A stretch of DNA of 64,000 nucleotides from CAKSHP01 sp045636325 (GCA_045636325.1 JAZTXH010000016.1:62001-126000); one strand, 5' to 3'. Counted from the first letter of the stretch, positions 24,310-33,703 are shown. The notes: a model not told the origin generated them from the letters alone. Numbers and translations: made by a program.

Positions 24310-25252
24310 CTATGTTATCCTCCTTGGAAATGTATATAGGTCTGCGTTTTGTTTCCATATATGTTTTTGCAAGGTACTGCCCCTGGATTCCCTGACATAA
24401 AAGTGTAATCCCTGAAAGAAGAAAAATTATGCAAACAAGAGAAGGGTAACCTGCAACAGGGTCACCGAATATAAGGGTTTTTGTAATTATCACTAATATA
24501 TATATTAATGAAAAGAAACAAAATGCTATTCCTAAAAGAGAAGAAAGCGCCAATGGCGAGGTTGAAAAGGCGATTATTCCGTCAATAGAATATAATAAAA
24601 GTTTATAGAACGACCATTTTGTTTCGCCTGCAACCCTTTCGGCATTTTCGTACTCGAGCCATTTTGTCTGAAAGCCTACCCATGAAAAGATACCTTTTGA
24701 AAAGCGGTTGTATTCGCTCATTTTCAGTATTGCATCAACCATACTGCGACTCATTAACCTAAAATCTCTTGCACCGTCAACGATTTCAGTTTGCGAAATC
24801 TTATTTATCAGTTTATAAAACATTCTTGCAAAAAATGACCTGATTGGCGGCTCACCCTTTCGGGTTACACGTCTCGCACCGCTGCAGTCATATCCACCTG
24901 TAGTTACTGCTTCATACATATCCGAAAGCATAGTTGGCGGGTCCTGCAAATCTGCATCCATAACCGCAACAAAGTCGCCTCGGCTTTTTTCAAGCCCTGC
25001 AAAAAGTGCCGCCTCTTTGCCAAAGTTTCTTGAAAAAATTATATATCTTATAAAAGAATACTGGCTTGCAAGGGTTTTTATAATACGGGAGGTGGCATCT
25101 TTTGAGCCGTCATCTATAAAGATATATTCAAAATCAACATTATACGTCTTGTTCATATAGTCAGCGGTTTTTCCTAAAGTTTCAACGAAATAGGGAATGG
25201 AAGCCTCTTCGTTATAACAGGGAATTACTATGCTGATAAGTTTGTTTTCCAT
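24302..25252 (-). CDS. Polyprenyl-phosphate glycosyltransferase (GT2, GtrB/DPM1-like)
   Basis: 316 residues. GT-A motifs: VIPCYNEEASIP, FIDDGSKD, DADLQDPP, and GARRVTRKGEPP; two C-terminal membrane helices follow, as in GtrB/ArnC enzymes that load a sugar on undecaprenyl phosphate. Start ATG at 25252 with AAAGGGG upstream. First gene of a two-gene operon with the GT39-like protein. Confidence 0.9.
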   Translation of the reverse strand: MENKLISIVIPCYNEEASIPYFVETLGKTADYMNKTYNVDFEYIFIDDGSKDATSRIIKTLASQYSFIRYIIFSRNFGKEAALFAGLEKSRGDFVAVMDADLQDPPTMLSDMYEAVTTGGYDCSGARRVTRKGEPPIRSFFARMFYKLINKISQTEIVDGARDFRLMSRSMVDAILKMSEYNRFSKGIFSWVGFQTKWLEYENAERVAGETKWSFYKLLLYSIDGIIAFSTSPLALSSLLGIAFCFFSLIYILVIITKTLIFGDPVAGYPSLVCIIFLLSGITLLCQGIQGQYLAKTYMETKRRPIYISKEDNIDE

Positions 25253-25289
25253 ATTCACAACCCCTTTTTGTGTATAACAAATCAATTAT

Positions 25290-25318
25290 ATTATATAGTT
25301 TTGAGGTAAATATGTCAA
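25290..25318 (-). promoter_or_regulatory. Promoter of the glycosyltransferase operon
   Basis: Minus strand TTGACA (25313-25318), 17-bp spacer, TATAAT (25290-25295). Confidence 0.8.
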
Positions 25319-25370
25319 GTGTTTTCTAGGTTTGAAGGAGGCATAAAAAATGAAACATTGCAAAAAATAC

Positions 25371-25399
25371 TTGACAATATTACAAATTAGGTATATAAT
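25371..25399 (+). promoter_or_regulatory. Promoter of the ileS T-box leader
   Basis: TTGACA (25371-25376), 17-bp spacer, TATAAT (25394-25399), about 370 bp before ileS. Confidence 0.85.
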
Positions 25400-25405
25400 A
25401 TCGTT

Positions 25406-25711
25406 GCGTGTAAAATTTAATATATTAAAAACGTTGACGAAGACAGTAGGTTGCTTTGAAAGCATAAGAAAAACATAAGCGAGCGGGGGATGGTGTGAGC
25501 TCCGTTGTGAGTAGCTGTAGCTGAATATCACTTCTGAGTTGCAAGGCAGAAAAATTTCAAAAGCAGGAGAAACTTTTTTGAAAAACAAGTAAGCTTTGTC
25601 GGGAATCCCGCCGTTATAGGGAAGCATATGATGGTATGTTAAAATTAGGTGGTATAAAAACAAAGTGAGTAAATATAAGCCTTTGTCCTGATTTTGGACG
25701 GAGGCTTTTTT
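25406..25711 (+). promoter_or_regulatory. T-box leader (isoleucine)
   Basis: Stem I contains the specifier loop GAATATCAC with codon ATC (25527-25529) for Ile. The T-box core TTAGGTGGTA (25645-25654) presents TGGT to the uncharged tRNA ACCA end. The terminator AAGCCTTTGTCC...GGACGGAGGCTTTTTT (25677-25711) follows. Uncharged tRNA-Ile should stabilise the antiterminator and switch on ileS. Confidence 0.92.
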
Positions 25712-25771
25712 AATTTTATGCCGCAAATACTTATTGTAAAAATATTTAGTTAATATAAAGGAGGAAAACCC

Positions 25772-28700
25772 ATGTACAAAAAAGTTGATACTAATCTTAA
25801 CTTTATTGAACGTGAAAAGAAAACAGAACAGTTCTGGCGTGAGAACAAAATTTTTGAAAAAAGCATAGAAGAAAGAAAAGGGTGTCCGGCATATACATTT
25901 TATGACGGTCCGCCTACTGCAAACGGTAAGCCTCATATCGGTCACGTGCTTACCCGTGTTATCAAGGATATGATTCCAAGATACCGCACAATGAAAGGTT
26001 ACAGTGTAACCCGTAAAGCAGGTTGGGATACCCATGGCTTGCCTGTTGAGCTTGAAGTTGAAAAGAAGCTTGGGCTTGACGGTAAAGAGCAGATTGAAGA
26101 ATACGGTCTTGAGCCGTTCATCAAAGAATGTAAGGAAAGCGTTTGGAAGTATAAAGGTATGTGGGAGGATTTTTCACGCACAGTCGGCTTCTGGGCTGAT
26201 ATGGACGACCCTTATGTAACATACGATAACAACTTTATTGAATCTGAATGGTGGGCATTAAAGCAGATTTGGGATAAAGGCCTTTTATACAAAGGCTTTA
26301 AAATTGTACCCTATTGTCCCAGATGCGGAACTCCTCTTTCAAGCCATGAGGTAGCGCAGGGATATAAAGATGTTAAAGAAAAGAGTGCTATTGCAAAGTT
26401 TAAGGTAAAGGGTGAAGAAAATTCATTCTTCCTTGCATGGACAACTACTCCATGGACGCTTCCGTCAAACGTGGCACTTTGTGTGAACCCTGATGAAACT
26501 TATGTTAAAATCAAGCAGGGCGATGTGTGCTATATTTTAGCCGAAGCTCTTATTCCTTCTGTTATTGAGGGTGAATACGAAAAGCTTGAAAGCTATATCG
26601 GCAAGGATTTGGAATATAAAGAATATGAGCCTTTGTTTGACTTTGCAAATCCTGATAAAAAGGCTTACTATATTACTTGTGACGGCTATGTAACCTTAAC
26701 AGACGGTACAGGTATTGTTCATATTGCACCTGCATTTGGTGAAGACGATGCTAAAGTGGGCAGAGCGTATGATTTGCCTTTTGTTCAGCTTGTTGACAGT
26801 AAGGGTGAAATGACAAAAGAAACTCCCTGGGAGGGAATGTTCTGTAAGGATGCAGATAAGGAAGTGTTTAAAGCGCTTGCAGAAAAAGAGCTTTTATATG
26901 CAGCTCTTCCCTTTGAGCATTCATATCCCTTCTGCTGGAGATGTGATACACCGCTTATTTACTATGCAAGAGATTCATGGTTTATCAAAATGACAGCCGT
27001 TAAAGATGACCTGATTAAAAACAACAATACAATCAACTGGATTCCCGAAAGCATTGGTACAGGTCGTTTCGGCGATTGGCTTAAAAACGTTCAGGATTGG
27101 GGTGTGAGCCGTGACAGATACTGGGGAACTCCGCTTAATATATGGGAATGTGAATGCGGTCACCGTCATTCTATAGGTTCTATTGAAGAGCTTAAGTCAA
27201 TGAGTGACAACTGTCCTGAGGAAATCGAGCTTCACAGACCTTATATAGATGCAGTAACAATCAAGTGTGATAAGTGCGGCGGTCAGATGAAAAGAGTAAC
27301 AGAAGTCATTGACTGTTGGTTTGACTCAGGTGCAATGCCTTTTGCACAGTGGCACTACCCCTTTGAAAACAAAGAGATATTTGATGCTAACTTCCCTGCA
27401 AGCTTTATAAGTGAAGCAGTTGACCAGACTCGCGGATGGTTCTATTCACTGCTTGCAATTTCAACACTTATCTTTAATGAAGCACCATATAAAAACGTTA
27501 TTGTTTTAGGTCTTGTTCAGGATGAAAACGGTCAGAAAATGAGTAAATCGAAGGGTAATGCGGTTGACCCCTTTGAGGCACTTGCATCATACGGCGCTGA
27601 CCCCATAAGATGGTATTTCTATTCAAATTCTGCACCGTGGCTGCCTAACCGTTTCCACGAAAAAGCGGTTATGGAGGGTCAGAGGAAGTTTATGGGTACT
27701 CTTTGGAATACCTATGCATTCTTTGTGCTTTATGCAAACATTGACGGCTTTGATGCAACAAAGTACAGCCTTGAATACGACAAGCTTTCCGTTATGGATA
27801 AATGGATGCTGTCCAAGCTTAATACGCTTGTTAAAACAGTAGATAACAATCTTGAAAATTACAAAATTACAGAATCTGCAAGAGTATTGCAGGATTTTGT
27901 TGACGACATGAGTAACTGGTATGTAAGAAGAAGCCGTGAGCGTTTCTGGACAAAGGGTATGGAGCAGGATAAGATTAATGCTTATATGACACTTTACACA
28001 ACTCTTGTTACTCTTGCAAAGGTTTGTGCACCTATGATTCCTTTCATGAGTGAAGAAATTTATCAGAATCTTGTTCGTTCAATTGATGCTTCGGCGCCTG
28101 AAAGTATTCATTTGTGTAATTACCCTGTAGCTGATGAAAATGTAATTGACACAGCTTTGGAAGAAAATATGAAAAAGCTTTTGGATGTGGTTGTTTTAGG
28201 ACGTGCTTGCAGAAATGCGGCTAGCATCAAAAATCGTCAGCCTATTGGTAAAATGTTTGTAAAAGCTGATTTTGTGCTTGATGAGTTTTATTTAAACATC
28301 ATCGCTGAAGAACTTAACGTAAAGATGGTTGAATTTACTAATAACGTAAGAAATTATACAAGCTACAGCTTTAAGCCACAGCTTAAGACTGTTGGTCCGA
28401 AATTCGGTAAATATCTTGGTAAAATCCGTGATTACCTTGCAAATGTTGATGGTAACATTGCTATGGATGAGCTTGAAGCAGAGGGCGCAGTAAAGATTGA
28501 TGTTGGCGAAGAAGTAATCAGGCTTGAAAAGGAAGATTTGTTAATCGAAACTGCACAGGTTGAGGGCTTTGCATCTGAAAGCGATTTTGGTATCAGTGTA
28601 ATTCTTGACACAAATCTTACAGATGAGCTTATTGAAGAAGGCTTTGTTCGTGAAATCGTAAGCAAAATTCAGACAATGAGAAAAGATTCTGGCTTTGAAG

Positions 28701-28885
28701 TTATGGATAATATTGCACTTTACATCTCAGGCAATGAAAAAATAGAGGGCATTATCGAAAGAAATGCAGAAGAAATAAAAGAAGATGTTTTATGCCGTGA
28801 AATTTATCAGAGTAAGGAAACGGCAGTCTCAAAAGAATGGAACATTAACGGCGAAAAGGTTATGCTTGCGGTTGAAAAATTATAA
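25772..28885 (+). CDS. ileS: Isoleucyl-tRNA synthetase
   Basis: 1037 residues, the length of the eukaryote-like/Firmicute long form. Class I motifs: GKPHIGHV (HIGH) near residue 55 and KMSKSKGN near 590; editing domain with WTTTPWTLPSN; Cys pairs CPRCG and CDKCGG bind zinc; C-terminal tRNA-binding region. AAAGGAGG precedes the ATG. Controlled by the upstream T-box. Confidence 0.97.
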   Translation: MYKKVDTNLNFIEREKKTEQFWRENKIFEKSIEERKGCPAYTFYDGPPTANGKPHIGHVLTRVIKDMIPRYRTMKGYSVTRKAGWDTHGLPVELEVEKKLGLDGKEQIEEYGLEPFIKECKESVWKYKGMWEDFSRTVGFWADMDDPYVTYDNNFIESEWWALKQIWDKGLLYKGFKIVPYCPRCGTPLSSHEVAQGYKDVKEKSAIAKFKVKGEENSFFLAWTTTPWTLPSNVALCVNPDETYVKIKQGDVCYILAEALIPSVIEGEYEKLESYIGKDLEYKEYEPLFDFANPDKKAYYITCDGYVTLTDGTGIVHIAPAFGEDDAKVGRAYDLPFVQLVDSKGEMTKETPWEGMFCKDADKEVFKALAEKELLYAALPFEHSYPFCWRCDTPLIYYARDSWFIKMTAVKDDLIKNNNTINWIPESIGTGRFGDWLKNVQDWGVSRDRYWGTPLNIWECECGHRHSIGSIEELKSMSDNCPEEIELHRPYIDAVTIKCDKCGGQMKRVTEVIDCWFDSGAMPFAQWHYPFENKEIFDANFPASFISEAVDQTRGWFYSLLAISTLIFNEAPYKNVIVLGLVQDENGQKMSKSKGNAVDPFEALASYGADPIRWYFYSNSAPWLPNRFHEKAVMEGQRKFMGTLWNTYAFFVLYANIDGFDATKYSLEYDKLSVMDKWMLSKLNTLVKTVDNNLENYKITESARVLQDFVDDMSNWYVRRSRERFWTKGMEQDKINAYMTLYTTLVTLAKVCAPMIPFMSEEIYQNLVRSIDASAPESIHLCNYPVADENVIDTALEENMKKLLDVVVLGRACRNAASIKNRQPIGKMFVKADFVLDEFYLNIIAEELNVKMVEFTNNVRNYTSYSFKPQLKTVGPKFGKYLGKIRDYLANVDGNIAMDELEAEGAVKIDVGEEVIRLEKEDLLIETAQVEGFASESDFGISVILDTNLTDELIEEGFVREIVSKIQTMRKDSGFEVMDNIALYISGNEKIEGIIERNAEEIKEDVLCREIYQSKETAVSKEWNINGEKVMLAVEKL

Positions 28886-28896
28886 TTAATAAGGGT

Positions 28897-28934
28897 AAAA
28901 AGGATGTTATGCTTTTTAGGATAACATCCTTTTT
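28897..28934 (+). terminator. Terminator of ileS
   Basis: Perfect 14-bp stem AAAAAGGATGTTAT / ATAACATCCTTTTT. Confidence 0.9.
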
Positions 28935-29127
28935 GAAATAAAACGATTTTTAAAATTGTTTAAAAGAATTCGACCTCGCTGTAATTAAAGACATAAATGC
29001 ATGATTATTGAGTTTTAATTGTGTGTTAATGAAGACCATCCCACACAGTTAAGATTCATCGTTTGAGCAGAAATTCCGGATTTAAGAAAAATGGTATGCC
29101 AAAAACAAGAGATGACATAAGCTATAT
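28935..29127. other. Non-coding stretch after ileS
   Basis: No credible frame, promoter or hairpin seen in these 190 bp. They lead into the second copy of the 105-bp repeat. Confidence 0.5.
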
Positions 29128-29232
29128 TGCCATGTTTTCGCACTAATTTTGTCGTATATTGTCTTTTGACTGACAAAATCCGACTTTAATAAAATTTGCT
29201 TGCAAAATTTTTCTGATTTTAAAAGCCAATCC
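29128..29232 (-). repeat. 105-bp dispersed repeat, copy 2 (inverted)
   Basis: Reverse complement of 12010-12114 with one substitution. It ends 30 bp before the glcK promoter, whereas copy 1 ends at the putative spoIIA promoter. Confidence 0.9.
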
Positions 29233-29262
29233 TGTTTTGCGCAGTAAAGTTTATGAAAAATA

Positions 29263-29291
29263 TTGACAAAAAATATTTATCATGATATAAT
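29263..29291 (+). promoter_or_regulatory. Consensus promoter of glcK
   Basis: TTGACA (29263-29268), exactly 17 bp, TATAAT (29286-29291). Confidence 0.9.
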
Positions 29292-29298
29292 GTGAACA

Positions 29299-29346
29299 CA
29301 AGCCACTCCGGTATGTAAACTTTAATTTACATACCGGAGTGGCTTG
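29299..29346 (+). promoter_or_regulatory. Perfect 21-bp stem-loop at the 5' end of the glcK mRNA
   Basis: Arms 29299-29319 (beginning CAAGCCACTCCGG) and 29326-29346 are exact complements with a 6-nt loop. It begins about 8 bp after the -10, so the transcript starts with the hairpin. No T-run follows, so it is not a terminator: a mRNA-stabilising stem or a DNA operator is more likely. Confidence 0.8.
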
Positions 29347-29397
29347 AGGAAACAAAAGGTGTTACAGGTAAAAATGAATGTAATCGGAGGAATGATT

Positions 29398-30357
29398 ATG
29401 TATTACATAGGTGTTGATTTAGGCGGAACAAATATTGCTGTGGGTATTATTGATGAAAGCGGTAAGCTTTTGTGTAAAAAGAGCGTTCCAACGCTGGCAC
29501 AGCGCGGTGAAGACGCTATTATAGAGGATATAGCAAAGACTGTTAAAGAAATTGTTTCAGAGAATGGCTTTTCAATGGAGGATATAAAAAATGTAGGCAT
29601 AGGAAGCCCAGGCTCGGTTGACAGTGAAAAAGGTGTGGTTATCACTGCATGTAATCTAAACTTTAAAAATACTTTTCTAAAACAGAAATTAGAAAAGCTT
29701 TTAGAAAAAGATGTGTTTGTGGATAATGATGCAAACTGTGCAGCGTGGGGCGAAGCTATGGCAGGTGTTTCAAAAGGAACTCACAGTAGCGTAATGGTAA
29801 CTCTTGGCACAGGCGTTGGCGGCGGAATAATTGTTGATAATAAAATAGTAAGCGGATTTAATTTCTTTGGTGGTGAGCTTGGACATATTATTATAGAAGC
29901 AAGTGGTAAGATGTGTCCTTGTGGTCGTCAGGGTTGCTGGGAGGCATATTCATCTGCAAGTGCACTTATAAATCTTACAAAGCAAGCGATGGAAGAAAAT
30001 CCGGATTCAATTATTAAAGATATTGTAGAAGCAAACGGCAAGGTAAGCGGCAAAACTGCATTTGAGGCTGCGCGCAAAGGTGATAAGGTGGGTCAAGCTG
30101 TGGTTGATGAATACATAAAATATCTTACAATCGGTATATATAATGTTATAACGATTTTTCAGCCTGAGGTTGTTGTTGTAGGTGGTGGCGTGTCAAATGA
30201 AGGGGATGGGCTTTTTGTTCCTTTAACAGAAATGGTTAATAAGCTGTCATACATAAGCGAATTTCTTGCAGAAGAAAAGAAAACCAAAGTTTTAAAAGCT
30301 TCATTAGGAAATGATGCAGGTATCATAGGTGCGGCATTGTTAGGTATAAATAAGTGA
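29398..30357 (+). CDS. glcK: ROK-family glucokinase
   Basis: 319 residues. ATP site GVDLGGTNIAVGIID, ROK substrate region VDNDANCAAWGE, GTGVGGGIIVDNK, and the ROK zinc motif CPCGRQGCWEAYSS. It phosphorylates glucose to glucose-6-phosphate in the cytosol. Start ATG at 29398 with CGGAGG upstream. Other ROK sugar kinases look similar, so the substrate is inferred. Confidence 0.88.
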   Translation: MYYIGVDLGGTNIAVGIIDESGKLLCKKSVPTLAQRGEDAIIEDIAKTVKEIVSENGFSMEDIKNVGIGSPGSVDSEKGVVITACNLNFKNTFLKQKLEKLLEKDVFVDNDANCAAWGEAMAGVSKGTHSSVMVTLGTGVGGGIIVDNKIVSGFNFFGGELGHIIIEASGKMCPCGRQGCWEAYSSASALINLTKQAMEENPDSIIKDIVEANGKVSGKTAFEAARKGDKVGQAVVDEYIKYLTIGIYNVITIFQPEVVVVGGGVSNEGDGLFVPLTEMVNKLSYISEFLAEEKKTKVLKASLGNDAGIIGAALLGINK

Positions 30358-30358
30358 T

Positions 30359-30393
30359 AAAAATGTGCAGATTTTTTTAATCTGCACATTTTT
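30359..30393. terminator. Terminator of glcK
   Basis: AAAAATGTGCAGAT pairs with ATCTGCACATTTTT across a 7-nt loop. Confidence 0.9.
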
Positions 30394-30475
30394 CAAATCA
30401 GGATATGCTTGATTTTTTTAGGGAAATATTATAATATATAGTTAGAAAAAATTCAAATGACAAAGGGGTGAGAAA

Positions 30476-30904
30476 GTGTATATTATATTAAGTCTTACAC
30501 CGGTAATTTTTAATTATGCGTATATTTTTCTTGAGCCTTTTCACATTCCGCTTTTGTATTTAATAAGATTTTTCTTAAACTGGGCTATTTTTCCGGTATG
30601 CATTGTTTGGATAAATTTTTTAAATGTAATTACCCGTAAAATAAGGCCGTTTTTTTCTGTGTTTATGAGTTTTTTGGTTATGGCGCTATGTTACGGCAGT
30701 GTATATATGACGTATTATATGAAAAACACTGTTCCTCTTGACGATTTTGGTGTAAAATCAATATTTCTTACGAATTTATATATGTTTGTTCCCTTTGCGG
30801 TGGTTTTGGTAATGAATATTATATATAATCTTACTTTGGGAAGAGTGATTAAAAAAAGAAAAAAAGCGGCAAAAAAAGCAGCAAAAGGCAGACGCAGAGC
30901 ATAA
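30476..30904 (+). CDS. Unknown small membrane protein with a basic tail
   Basis: 142 residues, four membrane helices, and a strongly basic cytosolic C-terminus (KKRKKAAKKAAKGRRR) that could touch nucleic acid or membrane phospholipid. GTG start with AAAGGGG upstream. No family recognised. About 320 bp without genes follow it, holding only the ylxM promoter and leader. Confidence 0.65.
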   Translation: MYIILSLTPVIFNYAYIFLEPFHIPLLYLIRFFLNWAIFPVCIVWINFLNVITRKIRPFFSVFMSFLVMALCYGSVYMTYYMKNTVPLDDFGVKSIFLTNLYMFVPFAVVLVMNIIYNLTLGRVIKKRKKAAKKAAKGRRRA

Positions 30905-31083
30905 AAAGTAATTTAAAGGGGCTTTGAAAAATTCTATTTTTAAAATTGTTTTATCACAGCATTTATTATCACAAATAAGTTGAGGCGTCAAGGGTAAAGG
31001 TATGATTTTTTGTGAATATATGCTATAATGTAAATTAAAAATACACAAGTTTAAATAAAAAACATAAAAATTTAAAAATACTA

Positions 31084-31112
31084 TTGACATTGGGGAAAAA
31101 ATATTGTAAAAT
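31084..31112 (+). promoter_or_regulatory. Promoter of the ylxM-ffh operon
   Basis: TTGACA (31084-31089), 17-bp spacer, TAAAAT (31107-31112). Confidence 0.8.
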
Positions 31113-31122
31113 AGTTGAGGTG

Positions 31123-31192
31123 TAAAGGAGAATAACTTTACAGGCGGAGCGCTTTTGGCAAGTGGGGAAGAAGTTTTGTCCGCATTTTTAAA
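31123..31192 (+). promoter_or_regulatory. Structured leader before ylxM
   Basis: A TGTAAAG...CTTTACA hairpin is followed by GCGGA (31144-31148) pairing with TCCGC across about 30 nt, then ATTTTT. This could be an attenuator, but the stems are short. Confidence 0.35.
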
Positions 31193-31220
31193 AAAATATT
31201 TGTCAGAGGTGTGAAGTAAG

Positions 31221-31577
31221 GTGAAAGACAATAATAAAAATTTAGAGATTGGTGCTCTTTTGGATTTCTATGGCAAACTGCTTACGGAAAAGCAGGCAGA
31301 TGCTCTTGATTTATATTATAATCAGGATTTGTCTTTGGCGGAAATTGCTGAGCTTATGGGCATAACAAGGCAGGGCGTAAGGGATAATATTAAAAGGGGC
31401 GAAAAGCAGCTTGAGGATTTTGAAGCTGTTTTGCACCTTTGTGAAAAATTTGGTGAAATTACCACAGTTTGCTCTGTTATGAATGAAAATGCAGTAAAGC
31501 TAAAAAAGCTAGGGGTATCAGAAGCAATTGCAGATGAGATTTTATATGGCATTGAAAAAATAGAGGCTATAATATAG
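31221..31577 (+). CDS. ylxM: YlxM, SRP-associated DNA-binding-like protein
   Basis: 118 residues. Sigma-70 region 4-like helix-turn-helix (LSLAEIAELMGITRQGVRDN) after LTEKQADALDLYYNQD, the YlxM/UPF0122 signature. It lies directly before ffh, as in other Firmicutes, where it modulates SRP GTPase activity. GTG start; a GAGGTG site lies about 9 bp upstream. Confidence 0.93.
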   Translation: MKDNNKNLEIGALLDFYGKLLTEKQADALDLYYNQDLSLAEIAELMGITRQGVRDNIKRGEKQLEDFEAVLHLCEKFGEITTVCSVMNENAVKLKKLGVSEAIADEILYGIEKIEAII

Positions 31578-31623
31578 AGTAGTGTAAACACTGTTTTTCC
31601 GTGTTTATAAAGGAGATATTCAA

Positions 31624-32961
31624 ATGGCATTTGAAGGTTTAGGTGAAAAACTGCAAAATGTTTTTAAAAAATTAAAAGGCAAGGGTAAGGTTTCGGAAAC
31701 AGATGTTAAAGAAGCCATGCGTGAGGTTAAGGTTGCGCTTCTTGAGGCGGATGTTAACTTTAAGGTGGTTAAGGAGTTTGTTAAAACAGTTTCTGAAAAG
31801 GCAGTGGGCAGTGATGTGCTTGAAAGCCTTACACCCGGTCAGCAAATAATAAAAATAGTAAATGATGAGCTTACAAACCTTATGGGTGCAACTCAGGCGA
31901 AGCTTAATTTTTCCAATAATCCGCCTACGGTTATGATGCTTGTGGGCTTGCAGGGTGCAGGTAAAACAACTACCTGCGGAAAGCTTGCAGGTCAGATAAA
32001 AAAGCAAATGGGAAAAAGACCCCTTCTTGTTGCCTGCGATGTGTACCGTCCTGCGGCAATAAAGCAGCTTCAGGTTGTAGGCAGTCAGCTTGATATTCCC
32101 GTGTTTTCCGATGAAGGAAACACAAATCCCGTTGAAATTGCGAAAATGGCTTATGAACACGCCAAGAAGCATGGCAATGACCCTGTGCTTATTGATACGG
32201 CGGGTCGTCTTCATATAAATGAAGAGCTTATGGATGAGCTTAAAAATATCAAAGGTGAGGTTAAACCCTCTGAAATTCTTTTGGTGGTTGACTCTATGAC
32301 GGGTCAGGATGCGGTTAATGTGGCACAAAGCTTTAACGAACAGCTTGGCGTTGACGGTGTTATATTAACAAAGCTTGACGGTGATACAAGAGGCGGTGCG
32401 GCACTTTCGGTGCGTCAGGTAACGGGTAAACCCATAAAATATGTTGGTATGGGCGAAAAGCTTAATGATTTAGAGCCTTTTTATCCTGACCGTATGGCAT
32501 CAAGAATTCTTGGTATGGGCGATGTTTTAAGCCTTATTGATAAAGCTCAGGAGGCTTTTGACGAAGAGCAGACAAGAAAGCTTGAAGCAAAGCTTACAAA
32601 AGGTCAGATGGATTTGGAAGACTTTTTGGACCAGCTTCAGCAGATTAAAAAGATGGGGCCTTTGGAAAGCGTTATAAAAATGCTTCCGGGTGTGGGTTCA
32701 AAGTTGCCGTCTGATTTGCAGGTGGATGATAAACAGCTTGGAAGACCTGAAGCTATAATCCGTTCAATGACACCTGAGGAAAGAAGAAGACCCGAGATTA
32801 TAAATGCAAGCCGTAAGGTAAGAATTGCAAACGGTGCAGGTGTTAAGGTGCAGGAGGTTAATGCTCTTTTAAAACAGTTTGAACAGATGCGTTCAATGGT
32901 TAAAAAGTTTTCTGCCCCCGGCGGTATGAAAAAGCTTAAGAGGATGAAATTTCCTTTTTAG
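31624..32961 (+). CDS. ffh: Signal recognition particle protein Ffh
   Basis: 445 residues. N domain, then G domain with P-loop GLQGAGKTTTCGKLAG, DTAGR and TKLDGDTRGG, then a Met-rich M domain ending GGMKKLKRMKFPF. It binds 4.5S RNA and signal peptides and delivers ribosomes to FtsY. AAAGGAGAT precedes the ATG. No SRP RNA gene is in the window. Confidence 0.97.
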   Translation: MAFEGLGEKLQNVFKKLKGKGKVSETDVKEAMREVKVALLEADVNFKVVKEFVKTVSEKAVGSDVLESLTPGQQIIKIVNDELTNLMGATQAKLNFSNNPPTVMMLVGLQGAGKTTTCGKLAGQIKKQMGKRPLLVACDVYRPAAIKQLQVVGSQLDIPVFSDEGNTNPVEIAKMAYEHAKKHGNDPVLIDTAGRLHINEELMDELKNIKGEVKPSEILLVVDSMTGQDAVNVAQSFNEQLGVDGVILTKLDGDTRGGAALSVRQVTGKPIKYVGMGEKLNDLEPFYPDRMASRILGMGDVLSLIDKAQEAFDEEQTRKLEAKLTKGQMDLEDFLDQLQQIKKMGPLESVIKMLPGVGSKLPSDLQVDDKQLGRPEAIIRSMTPEERRRPEIINASRKVRIANGAGVKVQEVNALLKQFEQMRSMVKKFSAPGGMKKLKRMKFPF

Positions 32962-33051
32962 AGCTTGCAAGTGAAGATTGAAACAGTCATTTAAAATAAG
33001 TTAAAAAACTTATATTAAATATACAAAATTTATTTGGAGGTGAATTTAGTT

Positions 33052-33294
33052 ATGGCAGTAAAAATCAGATTAAAGAGAATGGGTGCAAAGAAAGCTCCTT
33101 TTTACAGAGTTGTTGTTGCTGATTCAAGATATCCCAGAGATGGCAGATTCATCGAAGAAATCGGTACTTACAATCCTATGGTAGAGCCTGCTGATGTTAA
33201 AATTGATGCAGAGCTTGCAAAGAAATGGATGGCTAACGGTGCACAGCCTACTGATACAGTTAAAAGATTGATGAAGAAAGCAAATGTTCTTTAA
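33052..33294 (+). CDS. rpsP: 30S ribosomal protein S16
   Basis: 80 residues. MAVKIRLKRMGAKKAPFYR and VVADSRYPRDGRFIEEIG are invariant S16 motifs. Start ATG at 33052 with TTGGAGGTG upstream. Canonical position after ffh. Confidence 0.97.
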   Translation: MAVKIRLKRMGAKKAPFYRVVVADSRYPRDGRFIEEIGTYNPMVEPADVKIDAELAKKWMANGAQPTDTVKRLMKKANVL

Positions 33295-33318
33295 TTGTGG
33301 AAAGGAAGGTACTAAGCC

Positions 33319-33549
33319 ATGGAAAAGGTTTTGGAAACTTTGGCAAAATCTCTTGTTGATAACCCCGATGAGGTTTCTGTAACAGTTGTTGAAGGTGAAG
33401 ACAAAACAGTTTTAGAGCTTCGCGTTGCAGAAAGTGATATGGGTAAGGTAATCGGCAAGCAGGGCCGTATCGCAAAGGCAATCAGAACAGTTGTTAAAGC
33501 GGCTGCAAGCCGTGATAACAAGCGTGCGGTTGTTGAGATTATAGGCTAA
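33319..33549 (+). CDS. khpA: KH-domain RNA-binding protein KhpA
   Basis: 76 residues, a single KH domain with the RNA-binding loop VIGKQGRIAKAIRT. In Firmicutes it pairs with KhpB and affects cell length and sRNA binding. Start 24 bp after rpsP, with AAAGGAAGG upstream. Followed by a strong hairpin instead of rimM. Confidence 0.95.
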   Translation: MEKVLETLAKSLVDNPDEVSVTVVEGEDKTVLELRVAESDMGKVIGKQGRIAKAIRTVVKAAASRDNKRAVVEIIG

Positions 33550-33590
33550 AAAAAGGGGCGCGGTAAGCGTCAGAAACAAAATAATGTTTT

Positions 33591-33632
33591 CAAAGAAACG
33601 GCACAGAATACCTGTGCCGTTTCTTTGTTATT
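33591..33632 (+). terminator. Terminator after khpA
   Basis: Perfect 16-bp stem (CAAAGAAACGGCACAG and complement), 5-nt loop, then TTATTT. It cuts the ylxM-ffh-rpsP-khpA unit from downstream genes. Confidence 0.75.
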
Positions 33633-33668
33633 TGTGATATGCCATTTGCAAAAATTTTATAAAATCTA

Positions 33669-33697
33669 TTGCCTGAAAAATAAAAATGTGGTATAAT
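33669..33697 (+). promoter_or_regulatory. Promoter of the tandem SLH genes
   Basis: TTGCCT (33669-33674), 17-bp spacer, TATAAT (33692-33697). The transcript should start at about 33704. Confidence 0.7.
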
Positions 33698-33703
33698 GAT
33701 ATT

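Noticed and set aside
25286..26035. Minus-strand frame of 249 codons over the T-box and ileS start
   Set aside because: It crosses the T-box leader, two promoters and the ileS N-terminus; no ribosome site or recognisable domain.
31123..31192. Possible SRP (4.5S) RNA upstream of ylxM
   Set aside because: The conserved GGAAGGAAGCAG-type SRP loop is not present.
31672..32328. Minus-strand frame of 218 codons inside ffh
   Set aside because: Wholly antisense to the certain ffh gene.
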